Shown here: positions 25,395 through 35,263 of the stretch, in pieces
Numbering within the stretch: position 1 is the stretch's first letter
Layout of the letters: each line of letters opens with the position of its first letter
Source of the DNA: Nocardia stercoris
GTDB taxonomy: Bacteria > Actinomycetota > Actinomycetes > Mycobacteriales > Mycobacteriaceae
Length of the DNA: 64,000 nucleotides
Assembly: GCF_003696265.1 (NCBI RefSeq)
Contig: NZ_RFFH01000002.1
Span: 578,912 to 642,911 of the forward strand
Reading direction: 5' to 3'
Position numbers and translations under genes: made by a program
The notes under the pieces: model-generated
What the model was told of the DNA's origin: nothing
Databases searched by the model: none
Seen by the model: only the letters and a program-made list of their open reading frames with translations

Positions 25395-26360
25395 ATGACC
25401 GTTCGACCGGCCCGTCCGCAGTTCGACGCGCCCGCCCGCACCATCCGGGAGGTCGACTACGGCTTCTTCGGCCCGGGCTCACCCACCTGGAAGGTGTGGA
25501 CCGCCCCGACGGCCTTGATCGGCTTTCAGCGCGCGGTGGTCCTGGAACACTTCGACCCCGACCTGACCGCGGCGGTCGCCGACGTGAACGGCATCTACGC
25601 CGATCCCAAGGGCCGGCTCGACCACACCTTCGCCTACTTCCTCATCGCGGCGGTCGCCGACAGCCGGATGGCGACCGAGGCCTCCGAGCGGCTGATGAAG
25701 GTGCACGCGCAGGCCACCGGTATCGAACCGGTGACCGGCCGCCGCTATAGCGCCAACAACCCGGCGTCCCAGTTGTGGATCCACGTCACCGGCTGGCACT
25801 CCGTGCTCAAGTGCTACGAGACCTACGGTCCCGGACCGCTCACCCCGGCCGAGGAGCGGCGCTACTGGGCCGAATGCGTGATCGCGGCCGAACTGCAGAC
25901 CTGCAAGCCGTCCGACGTGCCCACCAGCCGCGCCGAGGTCCGGGAGTACTTCGCGGCCGTGCGGCCCGGCCTGTGCGTCACCGAGCGCGCCCGCCGCGCC
26001 ATGCACTATCTGCTACACACCCCGCGCGACCGGGGTCTGCGGCTGTGGGCCGGCAGTCATCTGGTGGCACCGGCGGCCGTCGCGACACTGCCCGAATGGA
26101 TGCGGGTACTCGGCGGATTCGACCAGCCCGCGACCCTGGACCGCGCCTACCGCCCGGTGACCGCCTTGGCCGCACGGCTGGCCGCCGCACCCGACCGGCT
26201 GACCGCGCTGGCCGGATCCGCGATCGGGCCGACGACCGGGCGCCTGCTGCGCGAGCACTTCGCCGCCGGTACACCGGCGAATCCGCAGGTCGTGACCCCG
26301 GAGGCGGGTCGCGAACGGTGGGGCCGGGGTGCGGCACCTCACGTGGCGAATCACGCGTAA
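25395..26360 (+). CDS. MpaB-family (DUF2236) oxygenase
   Basis: A 321-residue protein of the DUF2236 group, which includes fungal MpaB and bacterial latex-clearing-type haem proteins. The conserved core VADVNGIYADPKGRLDHTFAY and the WIHVTGWHSVLKCYE segment with possible haem-ligand histidines are present. The gene has AAAGGAG before ATG 25395. It is divergent from a TetR regulator whose putative operators lie in its promoter. Actinobacteria carry many such genes of unknown substrate. No signal peptide is seen. Confidence 0.82.
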   Translation: MTVRPARPQFDAPARTIREVDYGFFGPGSPTWKVWTAPTALIGFQRAVVLEHFDPDLTAAVADVNGIYADPKGRLDHTFAYFLIAAVADSRMATEASERLMKVHAQATGIEPVTGRRYSANNPASQLWIHVTGWHSVLKCYETYGPGPLTPAEERRYWAECVIAAELQTCKPSDVPTSRAEVREYFAAVRPGLCVTERARRAMHYLLHTPRDRGLRLWAGSHLVAPAAVATLPEWMRVLGGFDQPATLDRAYRPVTALAARLAAAPDRLTALAGSAIGPTTGRLLREHFAAGTPANPQVVTPEAGRERWGRGAAPHVANHA

Positions 26361-26373
26361 TGGCCACCCCGGT

Positions 26374-26389
26374 CCTACGCTTGCGTAGG
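26374..26389. promoter_or_regulatory. 16-bp palindrome upstream of fadE5-like gene
   Basis: CCTACGC-TT-GCGTAGG is a perfect inverted repeat 64 bases before the TTG start of the acyl-CoA dehydrogenase gene. It is a typical size for a TetR or GntR-type operator. The binding protein is unknown. Confidence 0.5.
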
Positions 26390-26452
26390 TAAGCGATCGT
26401 GCGGCACCCTGCCCGGGATCGAGAAGTTGGCGCTGTACAAGGAGTCTGGCCG

Positions 26453-28279
26453 TTGACGCACTACAAGGCGAATCTTCGGGACATCGAATTCACCCTGTTC
26501 GAGGTTCAGGGTCTGGGCGCGCTACTCGACGCGGGCGCTTTCGGGGACCTGGACTCGGATACCGTCCGCAGCATGCTCGCCGAAGCGCTGCGGCTGGCCC
26601 AGGGGCCGGTCGCGGAGTCGTTCGCGGACGCCGACCGCAACCCGGTCACCTTCGACCCGGCGACCCATTCGGCCGTTGTGCCGGAGTCGATGAAGCGCAC
26701 GGTCGAGGCGGTCAACGAGGCCGGCTGGTCCGCGCTCGGCCTGCCCGAGGAGATGGGTGGCGTCCGCGCACCGGCCTCGCTCATGTGGGCGATCCAGGAG
26801 ATGCTGATCGCGGCCAACAACGCGGCCGTCTTCTTCAACATGGGTCCGCTCATGCACTCGGTGCTGTTCTCGCAGGGCACCGAGGAGCAGCAGCGCTGGG
26901 CGGCGTACGCGTGGGAGAACCGTTGGGGCGGAACCATGGTGCTGACCGAGCCGGACGCCGGCTCCGACGTCGGCGCGGGGCGCACCAAGGCGATCAAGCA
27001 GGAGGACGGCTCCTGGCACATCGAGGGCGTGAAGCGTTTCATCTCCGGTGGTGACGTCGGCGATACCGCCGCGAACATCATCCACCTGACCCTCGCCCGC
27101 CCGGAGGGCGCCGGCCCCGGCACCAAGGGCCTGTCGCTGTTCGCGGTGCCGAAGTTCCTGTTCGATTCGCAGACAATGGAACTGGGCGAGCGCAACGGCG
27201 TCTACGTCACCAACCTCGAGCACAAGATGGGCATCAAGTCCTCGCCCACCTGCGAGCTCACCTTCGGTGCCGACCACCCGGCCGTGGGCTACCTGGTCGG
27301 TGAGGTGCACAACGGGATCGCCCAGATGTTCAAGGTGATCGAGTACGCGCGCATGACCGTCGGCGTGATGTCGGCCGGCACGCTGTCGACCGGATACCTG
27401 AACGCGCTGGAGTACGCCAAGACTCGCGTGCAGGGCTCGGACCTGACCCGGATGACGGACAAGGCGGCGCCGCGCGTCACGATCACCCACCACCCGGACG
27501 TGCGCCGCAGCCTGATGCTGCAGAAGTCCTACTCGGAGGGCCTGCGCGCGCTGTACCTGCTGTGCGCGGCGTTCCAGACCCCGGAGGTGGCGCAGGCCGC
27601 CTACGGTGCCGACGCCGAACTGGCCGAGCGGGTCAACGATCTGCTGTTGCCGATCGTCAAGGGTGTGGGTTCCGAACGGGCCTACGAGACGCTGGCCGAG
27701 TCGCTGCAGACCTTCGGCGGTTCGGGCTACCTGCAGGACTACCCGGTCGAGCAGTACATCCGCGACGTCAAGATCGACTCGCTGTACGAAGGCACCACCG
27801 CGATCCAAGCGCAGGACTTCTTCTTCCGGAAGATCGTGCGGGACAAGGGAATCGCGCTGGCGCACGTGGCCGGCCTGATCCAGAAGTGCATCGACACCGA
27901 TGTGCGCGAACTCAAGGCCGAACGGGAGCTGCTGGCCACCGCGCTGAGCGACGTCCAGGCCATGGCCGCCACGCTGACCGGGCACCTGATGGCCGCGCAG
28001 AACGACCCGAAGGAGCTGTACAAGGTCGGGCTGGGTTCGGTCCGGTTCCTCTATGCCACCGGCGATCTCGTCATCGCGTGGCAGCTGCTCGAACAGTCCC
28101 GGATCGCGCTGGCCGCCCTGGCCGGCGACGTGTCGGAGGCCGACCGCAACTTCTACACCGGCAAGGTGGCGGTCGCGTCCTGGTTCGCGAAGAACAAGCT
28201 GCCCTTGCTGACCGGCGTCCGCGCGGTGCTGGGCAACCTGGACAACGACATCATGGAGCTGGCCGAAGCCGCCTTCTGA
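26453..28279 (+). CDS. fadE5: Acyl-CoA dehydrogenase, FadE5-like
   Basis: A 608-residue long-form acyl-CoA dehydrogenase. Conserved features are [12 protein letters not shown] at the N-terminus, [19 protein letters not shown] for FAD/substrate binding, and [19 protein letters not shown] with the catalytic glutamate. The C-terminal extension is that of M. tuberculosis FadE5 (Rv0244c) and its relatives, which accept a broad range of acyl-CoAs in beta-oxidation. The start is TTG 26453, with AAGGAG eight bases upstream; the frame opens earlier at 26399 but without support. A palindromic operator candidate precedes it and a hairpin terminator follows. Confidence 0.92.
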   Translation: MTHYKANLRDIEFTLFEVQGLGALLDAGAFGDLDSDTVRSMLAEALRLAQGPVAESFADADRNPVTFDPATHSAVVPESMKRTVEAVNEAGWSALGLPEEMGGVRAPASLMWAIQEMLIAANNAAVFFNMGPLMHSVLFSQGTEEQQRWAAYAWENRWGGTMVLTEPDAGSDVGAGRTKAIKQEDGSWHIEGVKRFISGGDVGDTAANIIHLTLARPEGAGPGTKGLSLFAVPKFLFDSQTMELGERNGVYVTNLEHKMGIKSSPTCELTFGADHPAVGYLVGEVHNGIAQMFKVIEYARMTVGVMSAGTLSTGYLNALEYAKTRVQGSDLTRMTDKAAPRVTITHHPDVRRSLMLQKSYSEGLRALYLLCAAFQTPEVAQAAYGADAELAERVNDLLLPIVKGVGSERAYETLAESLQTFGGSGYLQDYPVEQYIRDVKIDSLYEGTTAIQAQDFFFRKIVRDKGIALAHVAGLIQKCIDTDVRELKAERELLATALSDVQAMAATLTGHLMAAQNDPKELYKVGLGSVRFLYATGDLVIAWQLLEQSRIALAALAGDVSEADRNFYTGKVAVASWFAKNKLPLLTGVRAVLGNLDNDIMELAEAAF

Positions 28280-28290
28280 GGCGGATGCGA

Positions 28291-28318
28291 GTGCGGCCCG
28301 GGACAATTCGGGCCGCAC
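28291..28318. terminator. Bidirectional terminator between fadE5 and xthA
   Basis: Ten-base arms GTGCGGCCCG/CGGGCCGCAC close an eight-base loop in the 43-bp gap between convergent genes. Confidence 0.75.
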
Positions 28319-28322
28319 CGCG

Positions 28323-29138
28323 TCAGTCGGTGAACTCGGCGACGACGGGGGCGTGGTCGGAAGCGCCCTTGCCCTTACGTTCTTCGCGATCGACTCCGGC
28401 GTCCTTCACCCGCGCCGCCAGTGCGGGTGAGGCCAGGACGAAGTCGATCCGCATCCCCTCCCGGCGCGGGAAACGCAGCTGGGTGTAGTCCCAATACGTA
28501 TAGACGCCGGGCCCGGGCGCGTACGGGCGCATCACGTCCGTGTAGCCGGCGGCGGTGACGGCGGCGAAGGCGTCCCGTTCCGGCTGCGACACATGGGTTT
28601 TGCCGACGAAGAACTCCGGCGACCACACGTCGTCATCGGTGGGTGCGATGTTCCAGTCCCCGACCAGCGCGATCTGCGCGTCGGGATCGGTTGCCAGCCA
28701 CTGGGTTCCGGCCCGGCGCAGGGCCGCGAGCCATTCCAGCTTGTAGGTGTAGTGCGGGTCGGCGAGCGCGCGCCCGTTGGGCACGTACAGGCTCCACACC
28801 CGCACCCCGCCACAGGTGGCGCCGATCGCGCGCGCCTCGACCGTGGGCACCGACAGCAGGGATTCGCCCGCGTCCTTGTCGAAGCCGGGTTGGTCCGGGA
28901 AGCTGTCCGCCACATCCTCGATCCCGATCCGCGAGGCGATCGCGACGCCGTTCCACTGGTTGTAGCCGGTGTGCACGACCTCGTAGCCGGCCGCCTCGAA
29001 GGCCTCGGCCGGGAACTGCTCGTCGCGGCACTTGGTCTCCTGGATGGCGAGCACATCCACGTCGGACCGGTCCAGCCAGGCCACGACCCGGTCGATCCGG
29101 GACCGGATCGAGTTCACGTTCCACGTCGCCAGCCGCAT
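28323..29138 (-). CDS. xthA: Exodeoxyribonuclease III
   Basis: A 271-residue EEP-fold nuclease for base excision repair (AP endonuclease and 3'-5' exonuclease). It has MRLATWNVNSIRSR at the start, IQETKC with the metal-binding glutamate, GDWNIAPTDDD, and the C-terminal ASDHAPVVAEF with the catalytic His. It is the last gene of a minus-strand def-GNAT-xthA unit, the same order as M. tuberculosis Rv0429c-Rv0428c-Rv0427c. Length is normal. Confidence 0.95.
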   Translation of the reverse strand: MRLATWNVNSIRSRIDRVVAWLDRSDVDVLAIQETKCRDEQFPAEAFEAAGYEVVHTGYNQWNGVAIASRIGIEDVADSFPDQPGFDKDAGESLLSVPTVEARAIGATCGGVRVWSLYVPNGRALADPHYTYKLEWLAALRRAGTQWLATDPDAQIALVGDWNIAPTDDDVWSPEFFVGKTHVSQPERDAFAAVTAAGYTDVMRPYAPGPGVYTYWDYTQLRFPRREGMRIDFVLASPALAARVKDAGVDREERKGKGASDHAPVVAEFTD

Positions 29139-29165
29139 GCCGGCCTCCTTACCCGCGCGCGCAAC

Positions 29166-30131
29166 TCATTCCGGTGCGCAGTAGCGATAGCGATGGTGAT
29201 CGAGGAAGCCGAGTTCCCGGTACAGCGAGAGCGCGGCTTCGTTGCCCGCGGCGACCTGGACGTAGGCGTGCGTGGCCCCGCGATTGTGACCCCACCGGAT
29301 GAGCTCCGCGCACACCAGGGCACCCAGTCCGTGCCGGCGGTGCGGTGCGGCGACCGCGATGCAGGACAGGCCGACCCACGTCCGCTCGTCGCCCGAGCCG
29401 GTGATCGCGCCGCGGCCGATCGCCAGTGGAGACGGCAATCCCAGTGTGGCGAAACCGACTTCGCCGTCGAGCACGGCGGTCAGCACCGCCGGGTCGGGTG
29501 GCGGCGGCAGCGGCGCGGGGGCGTCCTCACCGGCGAATCGGTGCAGCTCCAGCCACTCCCGGTTCGGCTCGGCGTCGACCCGGACCATCGGCGGACCCTG
29601 CGGCAGTACGAAATTCTCGATGTCGAGGCCCAGGACCACGGTCTCGCCCCAGGTCCGCCAGCCCGGCGGCGGCGGTGCGAGTCGATCGGGCAGCCGCAGC
29701 TGCACCGGCAGACCGTGATCGGTGTACCAGCGTCCGATCCGGTGCAGGGTGTCGTGCGAGAGATCGGCCGGTGCGCCCGGGGCACCCAGTGGCACAGCGG
29801 AATTGGCGCGCCGGGTGTAGCCGGCCCCGGCGTGCAGCAGCCAGCCGTCGATCCATTCGTGCGCGGTCCCGGGCCAGCCGGCGGCCGCCGCGAGTTCCAG
29901 TGCCCGGATCTCGCCGGTTCGAATCGGCCTGGGCCCCAAGGGTTTCACGGCGACCACGGTACCGTCGGGAATCACCACGGTAGCGCCCTCGGCGGTACGG
30001 ACGGTGACCGGATCGATCGCGGTCAACTCGCCGATCACATCGGTGAAGCGGAGCTCGGATCCGGCGGGCAACCGGTAACGCACCACGACCCTCCGGCCGA
30101 GCGGAATATCGCTGAGCTCAGTCGATGTCAT
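29166..30131 (-). CDS. GNAT family N-acetyltransferase (Rv0428c/cg3035 type)
   Basis: A 321-residue protein. Residues about 5-70 form a small beta domain ([22 protein letters not shown]). The C-terminal 120 residues are a GNAT domain with the acetyl-CoA loop [15 protein letters not shown] and the final strand [16 protein letters not shown] 30131 overlaps the end of def by 14 bases, which argues for coupled translation. This overlap and the def/xthA flanks match the Rv0428c locus. The acetylated substrate is unknown; linkage to deformylase suggests, but does not prove, work on protein N-termini. Confidence 0.85.
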   Translation of the reverse strand: MTSTELSDIPLGRRVVVRYRLPAGSELRFTDVIGELTAIDPVTVRTAEGATVVIPDGTVVAVKPLGPRPIRTGEIRALELAAAAGWPGTAHEWIDGWLLHAGAGYTRRANSAVPLGAPGAPADLSHDTLHRIGRWYTDHGLPVQLRLPDRLAPPPPGWRTWGETVVLGLDIENFVLPQGPPMVRVDAEPNREWLELHRFAGEDAPAPLPPPPDPAVLTAVLDGEVGFATLGLPSPLAIGRGAITGSGDERTWVGLSCIAVAAPHRRHGLGALVCAELIRWGHNRGATHAYVQVAAGNEAALSLYRELGFLDHHRYRYCAPE

Positions 30132-30726
30132 CGTCGTCGTGGCCGAACGGATCCGGCACCTCACCCGGCATCCAGCTCAGACCCGGCTTGCCCCAGCCGT
30201 TGTGCTTGATCGCCCGCTTGGCCGCTCGGGCATTACGCCCGATCAGCCGGTCGGTGTACACGAACCCGTCGAGGTGATCGACCTCGTGCTGCAGCATGCG
30301 CGCGAAGAAGCCGGTGGCCTCCAGGGTGACCGGCTCGCCCTTCTCGTCGGTGCCGGTGACCCGGGCCCAGTCGGCGCGGCCGGTCGGGAACTGCTCGCCG
30401 GGCAGCGACAGGCAGCCCTCTTCGTCGTCGTCGGGATCCGGCATGGTCTCGGGGATCTCGGAGGTCTCCAGCACCGGGTTGACCACGCAGCCGCGGCGGC
30501 GCACGCGCTTGTCGCGGCTGCGCCCGGCGGTCTCGTCGGGGCAGTCGTAGACGAAGATCCGCAGCGACACGCCCACCTGGTTGGCCGCCAGACCAGCGCC
30601 GTTCGACTCGTCGAGGGTGTCGTACATATCGGCGATCAGCTCGGCGACGTCCTCGAGCTTTGTGACCGGTGCACACGGATTGTGCAGTACCGGATCGCCG
30701 AGGATGCGGATGGGGAGAACGGCCAT
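30118..30726 (-). CDS. def: Peptide deformylase
   Basis: A 202-residue metalloenzyme removing the formyl group from nascent proteins. The three deformylase motifs are present: [18 protein letters not shown] and QHEVDHLDG (HExxH). An acidic insert (PDPDDDEEG) precedes EGCLS and the C-terminus extends beyond the core with [19 protein letters not shown], as in the M. tuberculosis enzyme. It leads the minus-strand def-GNAT-xthA unit. ATG 30726 gives the family's usual start [14 protein letters not shown]. Confidence 0.96.
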   Translation of the reverse strand: MAVLPIRILGDPVLHNPCAPVTKLEDVAELIADMYDTLDESNGAGLAANQVGVSLRIFVYDCPDETAGRSRDKRVRRRGCVVNPVLETSEIPETMPDPDDDEEGCLSLPGEQFPTGRADWARVTGTDEKGEPVTLEATGFFARMLQHEVDHLDGFVYTDRLIGRNARAAKRAIKHNGWGKPGLSWMPGEVPDPFGHDDDDID

Positions 30727-30846
30727 GGTCGCAGAGTTTACGCGGGCCCGGAGGGTGATCCGGCACACGCACTCGCCCGGCGGGCACGTGCCCGACACGC
30801 CGGAACGCGGATCTCGGCGGCGCGGCGTTCGTGGTTCAATGAGCGA

Positions 30847-31158
30847 ATGGACAGCGCAGCGGCCCGAAATCTGTCCGAAGCCCCGATGCCGGACACGGAT
30901 TCCGTCCCCGGTCTGAGCCGGCGCGAGCTCGACATCCTCGATTTCGAACGAAAGTGGTGGAAGTACGCGGGCGCCAAGGAAGAAGCGATCCGCGAACTGT
31001 TCGACCTGTCGGCCACCCGCTACTACCAGGTGCTCAACACGGTGGTCGACAAGCCCGAGGCACTGGCAGCCGATCCGATGCTGGTGAAGCGCCTGCGCCG
31101 ATTGCGGGCGAGTCGCCAGAAGTCCAGGGCGGCGCGCAAAATGGGCTTCCAGGTGTGA
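30847..31158 (+). CDS. DUF3263 protein (Rv0430 type)
   Basis: A 103-residue basic protein, divergent from def. Residues about 25-100 match DUF3263 ([50 protein letters not shown]). The central YYQVLN region resembles a helix-turn-helix, and the C-terminus is strongly basic, so nucleic-acid binding is plausible. The gene is next to virR as in M. tuberculosis. The start could also be ATG 30886, dropping an unconserved leader. The function is not established. Confidence 0.85.
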   Translation: MDSAAARNLSEAPMPDTDSVPGLSRRELDILDFERKWWKYAGAKEEAIRELFDLSATRYYQVLNTVVDKPEALAADPMLVKRLRRLRASRQKSRAARKMGFQV

Positions 31159-31211
31159 GGGGCAGCCGCACTGGGACGCCGTCGTTCCCGGTTTACGGTT
31201 AGGCTCGCCTG

Positions 31212-31805
31212 GTGAGCAACCCGAATCCACCCGCCGGTGGACCGCCGCTGCGAGCCCTGGCGATGACGCTGATCGCACTGGCCATCGTTTTCGCTGGTAT
31301 CGGTGCGATGTCGCTGTCGAGTTCGTCGTCGGGCGACTCGTCGCAGCCGTCGACCAGCACCACCACGGCCGTCTCCTCGACGACCGGCGCCGCGCGTACC
31401 TCGGCGAACCCGCTCACCGGCGCACCGAGCCCCGACGCGGCAGCACTGCCCACCGCGAGTTCACCGGCCGCCACCACCACGACCTCCGCCGCGGCGACCA
31501 CCTCGAAGGCGCCCGCCGGCGCCCTCGACAAGTCGACGCCGGTGCGGGTGCTCAACAACAGCACGGTGCAGGGACTCGCCAACGACACGGCGAACAAGCT
31601 GGACACCGACGGCTGGAGCGATGTGAGCTCCGGGAACTATTCGGCCGACGTGCTGCCGAAATCAGCTGTGTACTACGGCAATACCCCGGGCGAGCAGGCG
31701 GCCGCCCAGGCGATCGCGCAGACGCTGGGTCTCACCGCCGCGCCGCGCTTCCCCGGAATCGCGGATCAGCCGCCGGGCGTGATCGTCATTCTCACCGGTA
31801 ATTGA
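31212..31805 (+). CDS. virR: LytR C-terminal domain membrane protein (VirR/Rv0431 type)
   Basis: A 197-residue protein. One N-terminal membrane helix covers residues about 15-36 ([19 protein letters not shown]). A long Ser/Thr/Ala-rich linker runs to about residue 105, and a LytR_C domain follows ([20 protein letters not shown]). Position and architecture match M. tuberculosis Rv0431 (VirR), which works with LCP proteins in the envelope and influences vesicle release. GTG 31212 gives the expected short cytoplasmic start. The role here is by analogy. Confidence 0.85.
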   Translation: MSNPNPPAGGPPLRALAMTLIALAIVFAGIGAMSLSSSSSGDSSQPSTSTTTAVSSTTGAARTSANPLTGAPSPDAAALPTASSPAATTTTSAAATTSKAPAGALDKSTPVRVLNNSTVQGLANDTANKLDTDGWSDVSSGNYSADVLPKSAVYYGNTPGEQAAAQAIAQTLGLTAAPRFPGIADQPPGVIVILTGN

Positions 31806-31931
31806 AGTCGCACGAAGACTTACCGAATCCCGGACACGGAGTCCGAACCGGGCTCTGGCAAGATCTCCAGCGGAACGAATCTGTCCCACCTGGTGTACTC
31901 GTAAACTCGGTACTCGTAAAGGAGTTCCCCG

Positions 31932-32612
31932 ATGGCCCCGTCCACAACTCGTCGCCCGTCCTGGCGGACTGTCACTCCGGTGTTGGCGCTCGCGGTTTTC
32001 GGTCTCGCGGCCTGCAGCAACAGCCAGGAGTCCAGCTCGGTGAAGGGCACCACTCCCGCCGTCTGGACCGGTGGGGCGGCCCCCGCGGGCACCACCTCGA
32101 GCGAGGCCGGCGCCCCGGCCGGTGAGTCGCTCACCGCGCCGCTGAAGGACGCCGCCGGCGCCGAGGTCGGCACCGCCACCTTCACCAAGTCCGGCAGCCA
32201 CCTCGAGCTGACCGTCGACGCGCACGGCCTCAAGCCCGGCTTCCACGGCCTGCACATCCACACGGTGGGCAAGTGCGAGGCCAACTCGGTCGCCCCGTCC
32301 GGCGGCGCGCCCGGTGACTTCCTGTCCGCCGGTGGCCATCTGCAGACCGGTGACGCCAACGCCAAGCCCGCCAGCGGCGACCTGACCTCGCTCGAGGTCC
32401 GCTCCGACGGTAGCGCCAAGCTGGTGACCAGCACCGACTCCGTGTCGCTGGACGACATCAAGGGCAAGGCCCTGATCATCCACGCCAACGCCGACGACTT
32501 CGGCAACATCCCCACCCGCTACACCCAGCCGGGTGGCGCGACGGGTCCGGACGCCGACTCCATGGCCACCGGCGACGCCGGCCCCCGGGTCGCCTGCGGA
32601 GTCATCGGCTAG
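31932..32612 (+). CDS. sodC: Superoxide dismutase [Cu-Zn], lipoprotein
   Basis: A 226-residue exported lipoprotein; the lipobox LAAC puts the lipidated cysteine near residue 28. The SodC domain shows the copper-site HIH in GFHGLHIHTVG, a further His in SAGGHLQ, and IIHANADDF plus GPRVACGVIG at the end. The zinc loop lacks the histidine that precedes GDL in classical enzymes, and GGHYH is GGHLQ here. This resembles the zinc-free M. tuberculosis enzyme. It should protect the envelope from external superoxide. It is in the Rv0430-Rv0433-like gene order. Confidence 0.92.
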   Translation: MAPSTTRRPSWRTVTPVLALAVFGLAACSNSQESSSVKGTTPAVWTGGAAPAGTTSSEAGAPAGESLTAPLKDAAGAEVGTATFTKSGSHLELTVDAHGLKPGFHGLHIHTVGKCEANSVAPSGGAPGDFLSAGGHLQTGDANAKPASGDLTSLEVRSDGSAKLVTSTDSVSLDDIKGKALIIHANADDFGNIPTRYTQPGGATGPDADSMATGDAGPRVACGVIG

Positions 32613-32628
32613 AACGCAAAGGTGGGGC

Positions 32629-33768
32629 ATGGGCGGTATTCGGACAGTAGCCTGGAACAACTCGCCCCGCCCCACGCTCGGCGTGGAGTGGGAGGTCGCG
32701 CTCGTCGACCGGGACACCCGCGATCTCTCCAGCACCGCGTCGGCGATCCTCGACGAGGTCGGTGAGCTGCGGGCCGCCGACGGGCGGCCGATGGTCACCA
32801 AGGAGTTGCTGCGCAACACCGTCGAATTGGTGAGCGGGGTGCACGACACCGCCGGCGAGGCGGTCGACGAGCTGGTCGGCGCCATGGACGTCGTGCGCCG
32901 GGCCGCGGACCCGCTCGGGGTCGATCTGTTCTGTGCGGGCACGCATCCGTTCGCGCAGTGGTCGACCCAGCAGCTGACCCGCAGCCCGCACTACGACGAG
33001 CTCATCGAGCGCACCCAGTGGTGGGGCCGCCAGATGCTGATCTGGGGTGTCCACGTGCACGTGGGAATCTCGCACCGGGAGAAGGTCTTTCCGATCCTGA
33101 ACTCGCTGCTGCTGTCCTATCCGCATCTGCTGGCGCTCTCGGCGTCCTCGCCGATGTGGGCCGGGATCGACACCGGGTACGCGAGCAACCGGGCGATGAT
33201 GTTCCAGCAGCTGCCCACCGCCGGCCTGCCGTTCCAGTTCGAGGCGTGGGGCGATTTCGAGGACTATGTCCACGATCAGCTCAAGACCGGGGTGTTCGAG
33301 CAGCTCGGCGGGATGCACTGGGATATCCGGCCGGCACCCAAGTGGGGCACGATCGAGGTCCGGGTCTGCGACGGAACACCAAGTCGCGCAGAGCTTTCCG
33401 CGCTCGCGGCCTTGATCCACTGCCTGGTGGTGGACCTGGACCGGCGGCTGGAGGCCGGGGAGCGGCTGCCGACGATGCCGCCGTGGCACGTGCAGGAGAA
33501 CAAGTGGCGGGCCGCCCGCTACGGCCTGGACGCGATCGTCATCACCGACGCGGCCGGCAACGAACGGCTGGTCACCGACGACCTCACCGATCTGCTGAAC
33601 CGGCTGGAACCGACCGCCGCCCGGCTGGGGTGCGCGGCGGAGCTGGCCGCGGTCGCCGACATCCCGGTCCGGGGCGCGTCCTATCAACGGCAGCGCCGCG
33701 TCGCGGCGGAATCGGACGGCGATCTGGTCGCCGTCGTCGACTCCGTGGTGAGTGAACTGGAGGCCTGA
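32629..33768 (+). CDS. Carboxylate-amine ligase, YbdK/glutamate-cysteine ligase 2 family
   Basis: A 379-residue protein of the GCS2 superfamily. The start holds LGVEWEVALVD, the metal/substrate GxExE-like motif. WGVHVHVGIS and GTIEVRVCDGTPS supply further active-site residues. M. tuberculosis Rv0433 has the same position after sodC. Family members ligate glutamate with cysteine weakly in vitro, and their physiological product is unsettled. Mycolata use mycothiol, not glutathione, so a different product is likely. ATG 32629 follows sodC by 16 bases, so the genes may be cotranscribed. Confidence 0.88.
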   Translation: MGGIRTVAWNNSPRPTLGVEWEVALVDRDTRDLSSTASAILDEVGELRAADGRPMVTKELLRNTVELVSGVHDTAGEAVDELVGAMDVVRRAADPLGVDLFCAGTHPFAQWSTQQLTRSPHYDELIERTQWWGRQMLIWGVHVHVGISHREKVFPILNSLLLSYPHLLALSASSPMWAGIDTGYASNRAMMFQQLPTAGLPFQFEAWGDFEDYVHDQLKTGVFEQLGGMHWDIRPAPKWGTIEVRVCDGTPSRAELSALAALIHCLVVDLDRRLEAGERLPTMPPWHVQENKWRAARYGLDAIVITDAAGNERLVTDDLTDLLNRLEPTAARLGCAAELAAVADIPVRGASYQRQRRVAAESDGDLVAVVDSVVSELEA

Positions 33769-33848
33769 CCTCCGCAAATGTTCGCCTGGGGTTTCTCGCC
33801 ACCACCTGGTGAGAAGGGCGACGTTCATCGCGTGTTTACTATGGTCGA

Positions 33849-35204
33849 ATGCTCCTCGACGACCCGCGCTCCAGCTTCGGCGGTGCACCTCACCGTCGGC
33901 GGTACGCGGTTCCGTCCCGCCGGGCCCTGCGCTCGATCGGTTTCGCCGCTGTCCCGCTGTTCCTGATCACGCTGCAGATCGTGGCCTCCCGCAACAACTT
34001 CGAAGGTCCGCTGGAGACGCTCTGGCACGACTACACCGGGGTCCCGAAGTCCTTCTCCACCGCCTGGGCGGCACTGCTGCTGACCCTGGTCGGGCTGACC
34101 TGGCGTTACCGCGCACTGGTATTCGGGGCAGCGGTGCTCCTCGACGCGGTCTACGCCGGAGTCCGGGTACTGCTGGGCGGCCGATTCGTTCTGGGTAACG
34201 GCCCGGTCGTGGCGATCACCGGGCTGGTGCTGCTGGCCTGGCTGGGCTGGGAAGGCAAGAAGCGGGCCGACGCGCTGCACGCGGCCGCCCTCGGCGCGCT
34301 GCTGATTCTGGCCACCATGGTCGGCGACGTCTGGCTGCGCATCACCGTGCTGGCCGGTCCCAGCGTCCAGGACCGCTACGTCGTGCTCGCCGACCACGCC
34401 TTCGGTGAGCCGTCCTGGATCATGGGCCGCGTACTGGCCGCGGCGCCGGCGCTCGCGTCGGTACTGCACTGGGTCTACCTCGAACTGCCGTTCGGCGCCG
34501 GACTCGTCGCCATCTGGCAGCTGCGCAACGTCGTCACCAGCGACCGGTGGCCCTCGCACTACATCGTGCGGACCTTCCTGGTGCTCGGCCTGGTCGGGCC
34601 GATCTGCTACGTGCTGTTCCCCGTCGTCGGGCCGATCTTCGCCTACGGCAGCTTCGGACACCAGTTCTCGCTCGGCGACTACTGGCCGCACACCGTCCCG
34701 CCGCTGGACCACAACCCCGGCTCGATGCCGTTCGACAACATCACCCCGCGCAACTGCATGCCGTCCATGCACACCGCGTGGGCGACGAGTGTCTTCCTGC
34801 ACTCGCGCCGCGCCGCCGACGGCAGCCTGGCACCCCGGTGGTTGCGCTGGCTCGGCGCGTTCTGGCTCGCCGCGACCCTCGGCGCCACCCTCGGCTTCGG
34901 CTACCACTACGGCACCGACCTGGTCGCCGGGTTCGTACTCTGCCTGGCCCTGGAGAGCGCGCTGCGCGAACCCGAACGCGGCTGGGACCGTACCCGAGCC
35001 GGGCTCGTCGCGGGCGGTGCGGCACTGCTGGCCGTGCTGCTGCTGTCCTACCGGTACGGCGCGGAGTGGATGGCCGCGCACCCGTTGCCCGCCGGGCTGA
35101 TGGCGATCGGCGCGGTCGCGATGTACGCGCGGATGTTCTGGGCCACCTGGTTCCCGGCGCCCGCGCTGATCGGCCGGGCCGACCCGGTGCCGGTCCGCAG
35201 CTGA
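33849..35204 (+). CDS. PAP2/AUR1-like integral membrane phosphatase or phosphotransferase
   Basis: A 451-residue polytopic membrane protein with about eleven hydrophobic segments. The PAP2 active-site pieces are NCMPSMHTAWAT and GYHYGTDLVAG, the phosphatase motifs 2 and 3 with catalytic His residues. The arrangement and the N-terminal helices recall inositol phosphorylceramide synthase-like (AUR1) proteins, so it may transfer rather than only release a phospho-head group. No partner genes clarify the lipid substrate. It converges on the Mrp operon. Confidence 0.82.
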   Translation: MLLDDPRSSFGGAPHRRRYAVPSRRALRSIGFAAVPLFLITLQIVASRNNFEGPLETLWHDYTGVPKSFSTAWAALLLTLVGLTWRYRALVFGAAVLLDAVYAGVRVLLGGRFVLGNGPVVAITGLVLLAWLGWEGKKRADALHAAALGALLILATMVGDVWLRITVLAGPSVQDRYVVLADHAFGEPSWIMGRVLAAAPALASVLHWVYLELPFGAGLVAIWQLRNVVTSDRWPSHYIVRTFLVLGLVGPICYVLFPVVGPIFAYGSFGHQFSLGDYWPHTVPPLDHNPGSMPFDNITPRNCMPSMHTAWATSVFLHSRRAADGSLAPRWLRWLGAFWLAATLGATLGFGYHYGTDLVAGFVLCLALESALREPERGWDRTRAGLVAGGAALLAVLLLSYRYGAEWMAAHPLPAGLMAIGAVAMYARMFWATWFPAPALIGRADPVPVRS

Positions 35205-35263
35205 TCGCAGTCGCGGCGTAAGACGTTCGGCCGCCCCGTTTTCCGCGCCCGGCGGGCCGGGCC

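Noticed and set aside
26522..28318. 598-codon minus-strand ORF opposite fadE5
   Set aside because: Antisense shadow; no domain is recognisable, while fadE5 is unmistakable.
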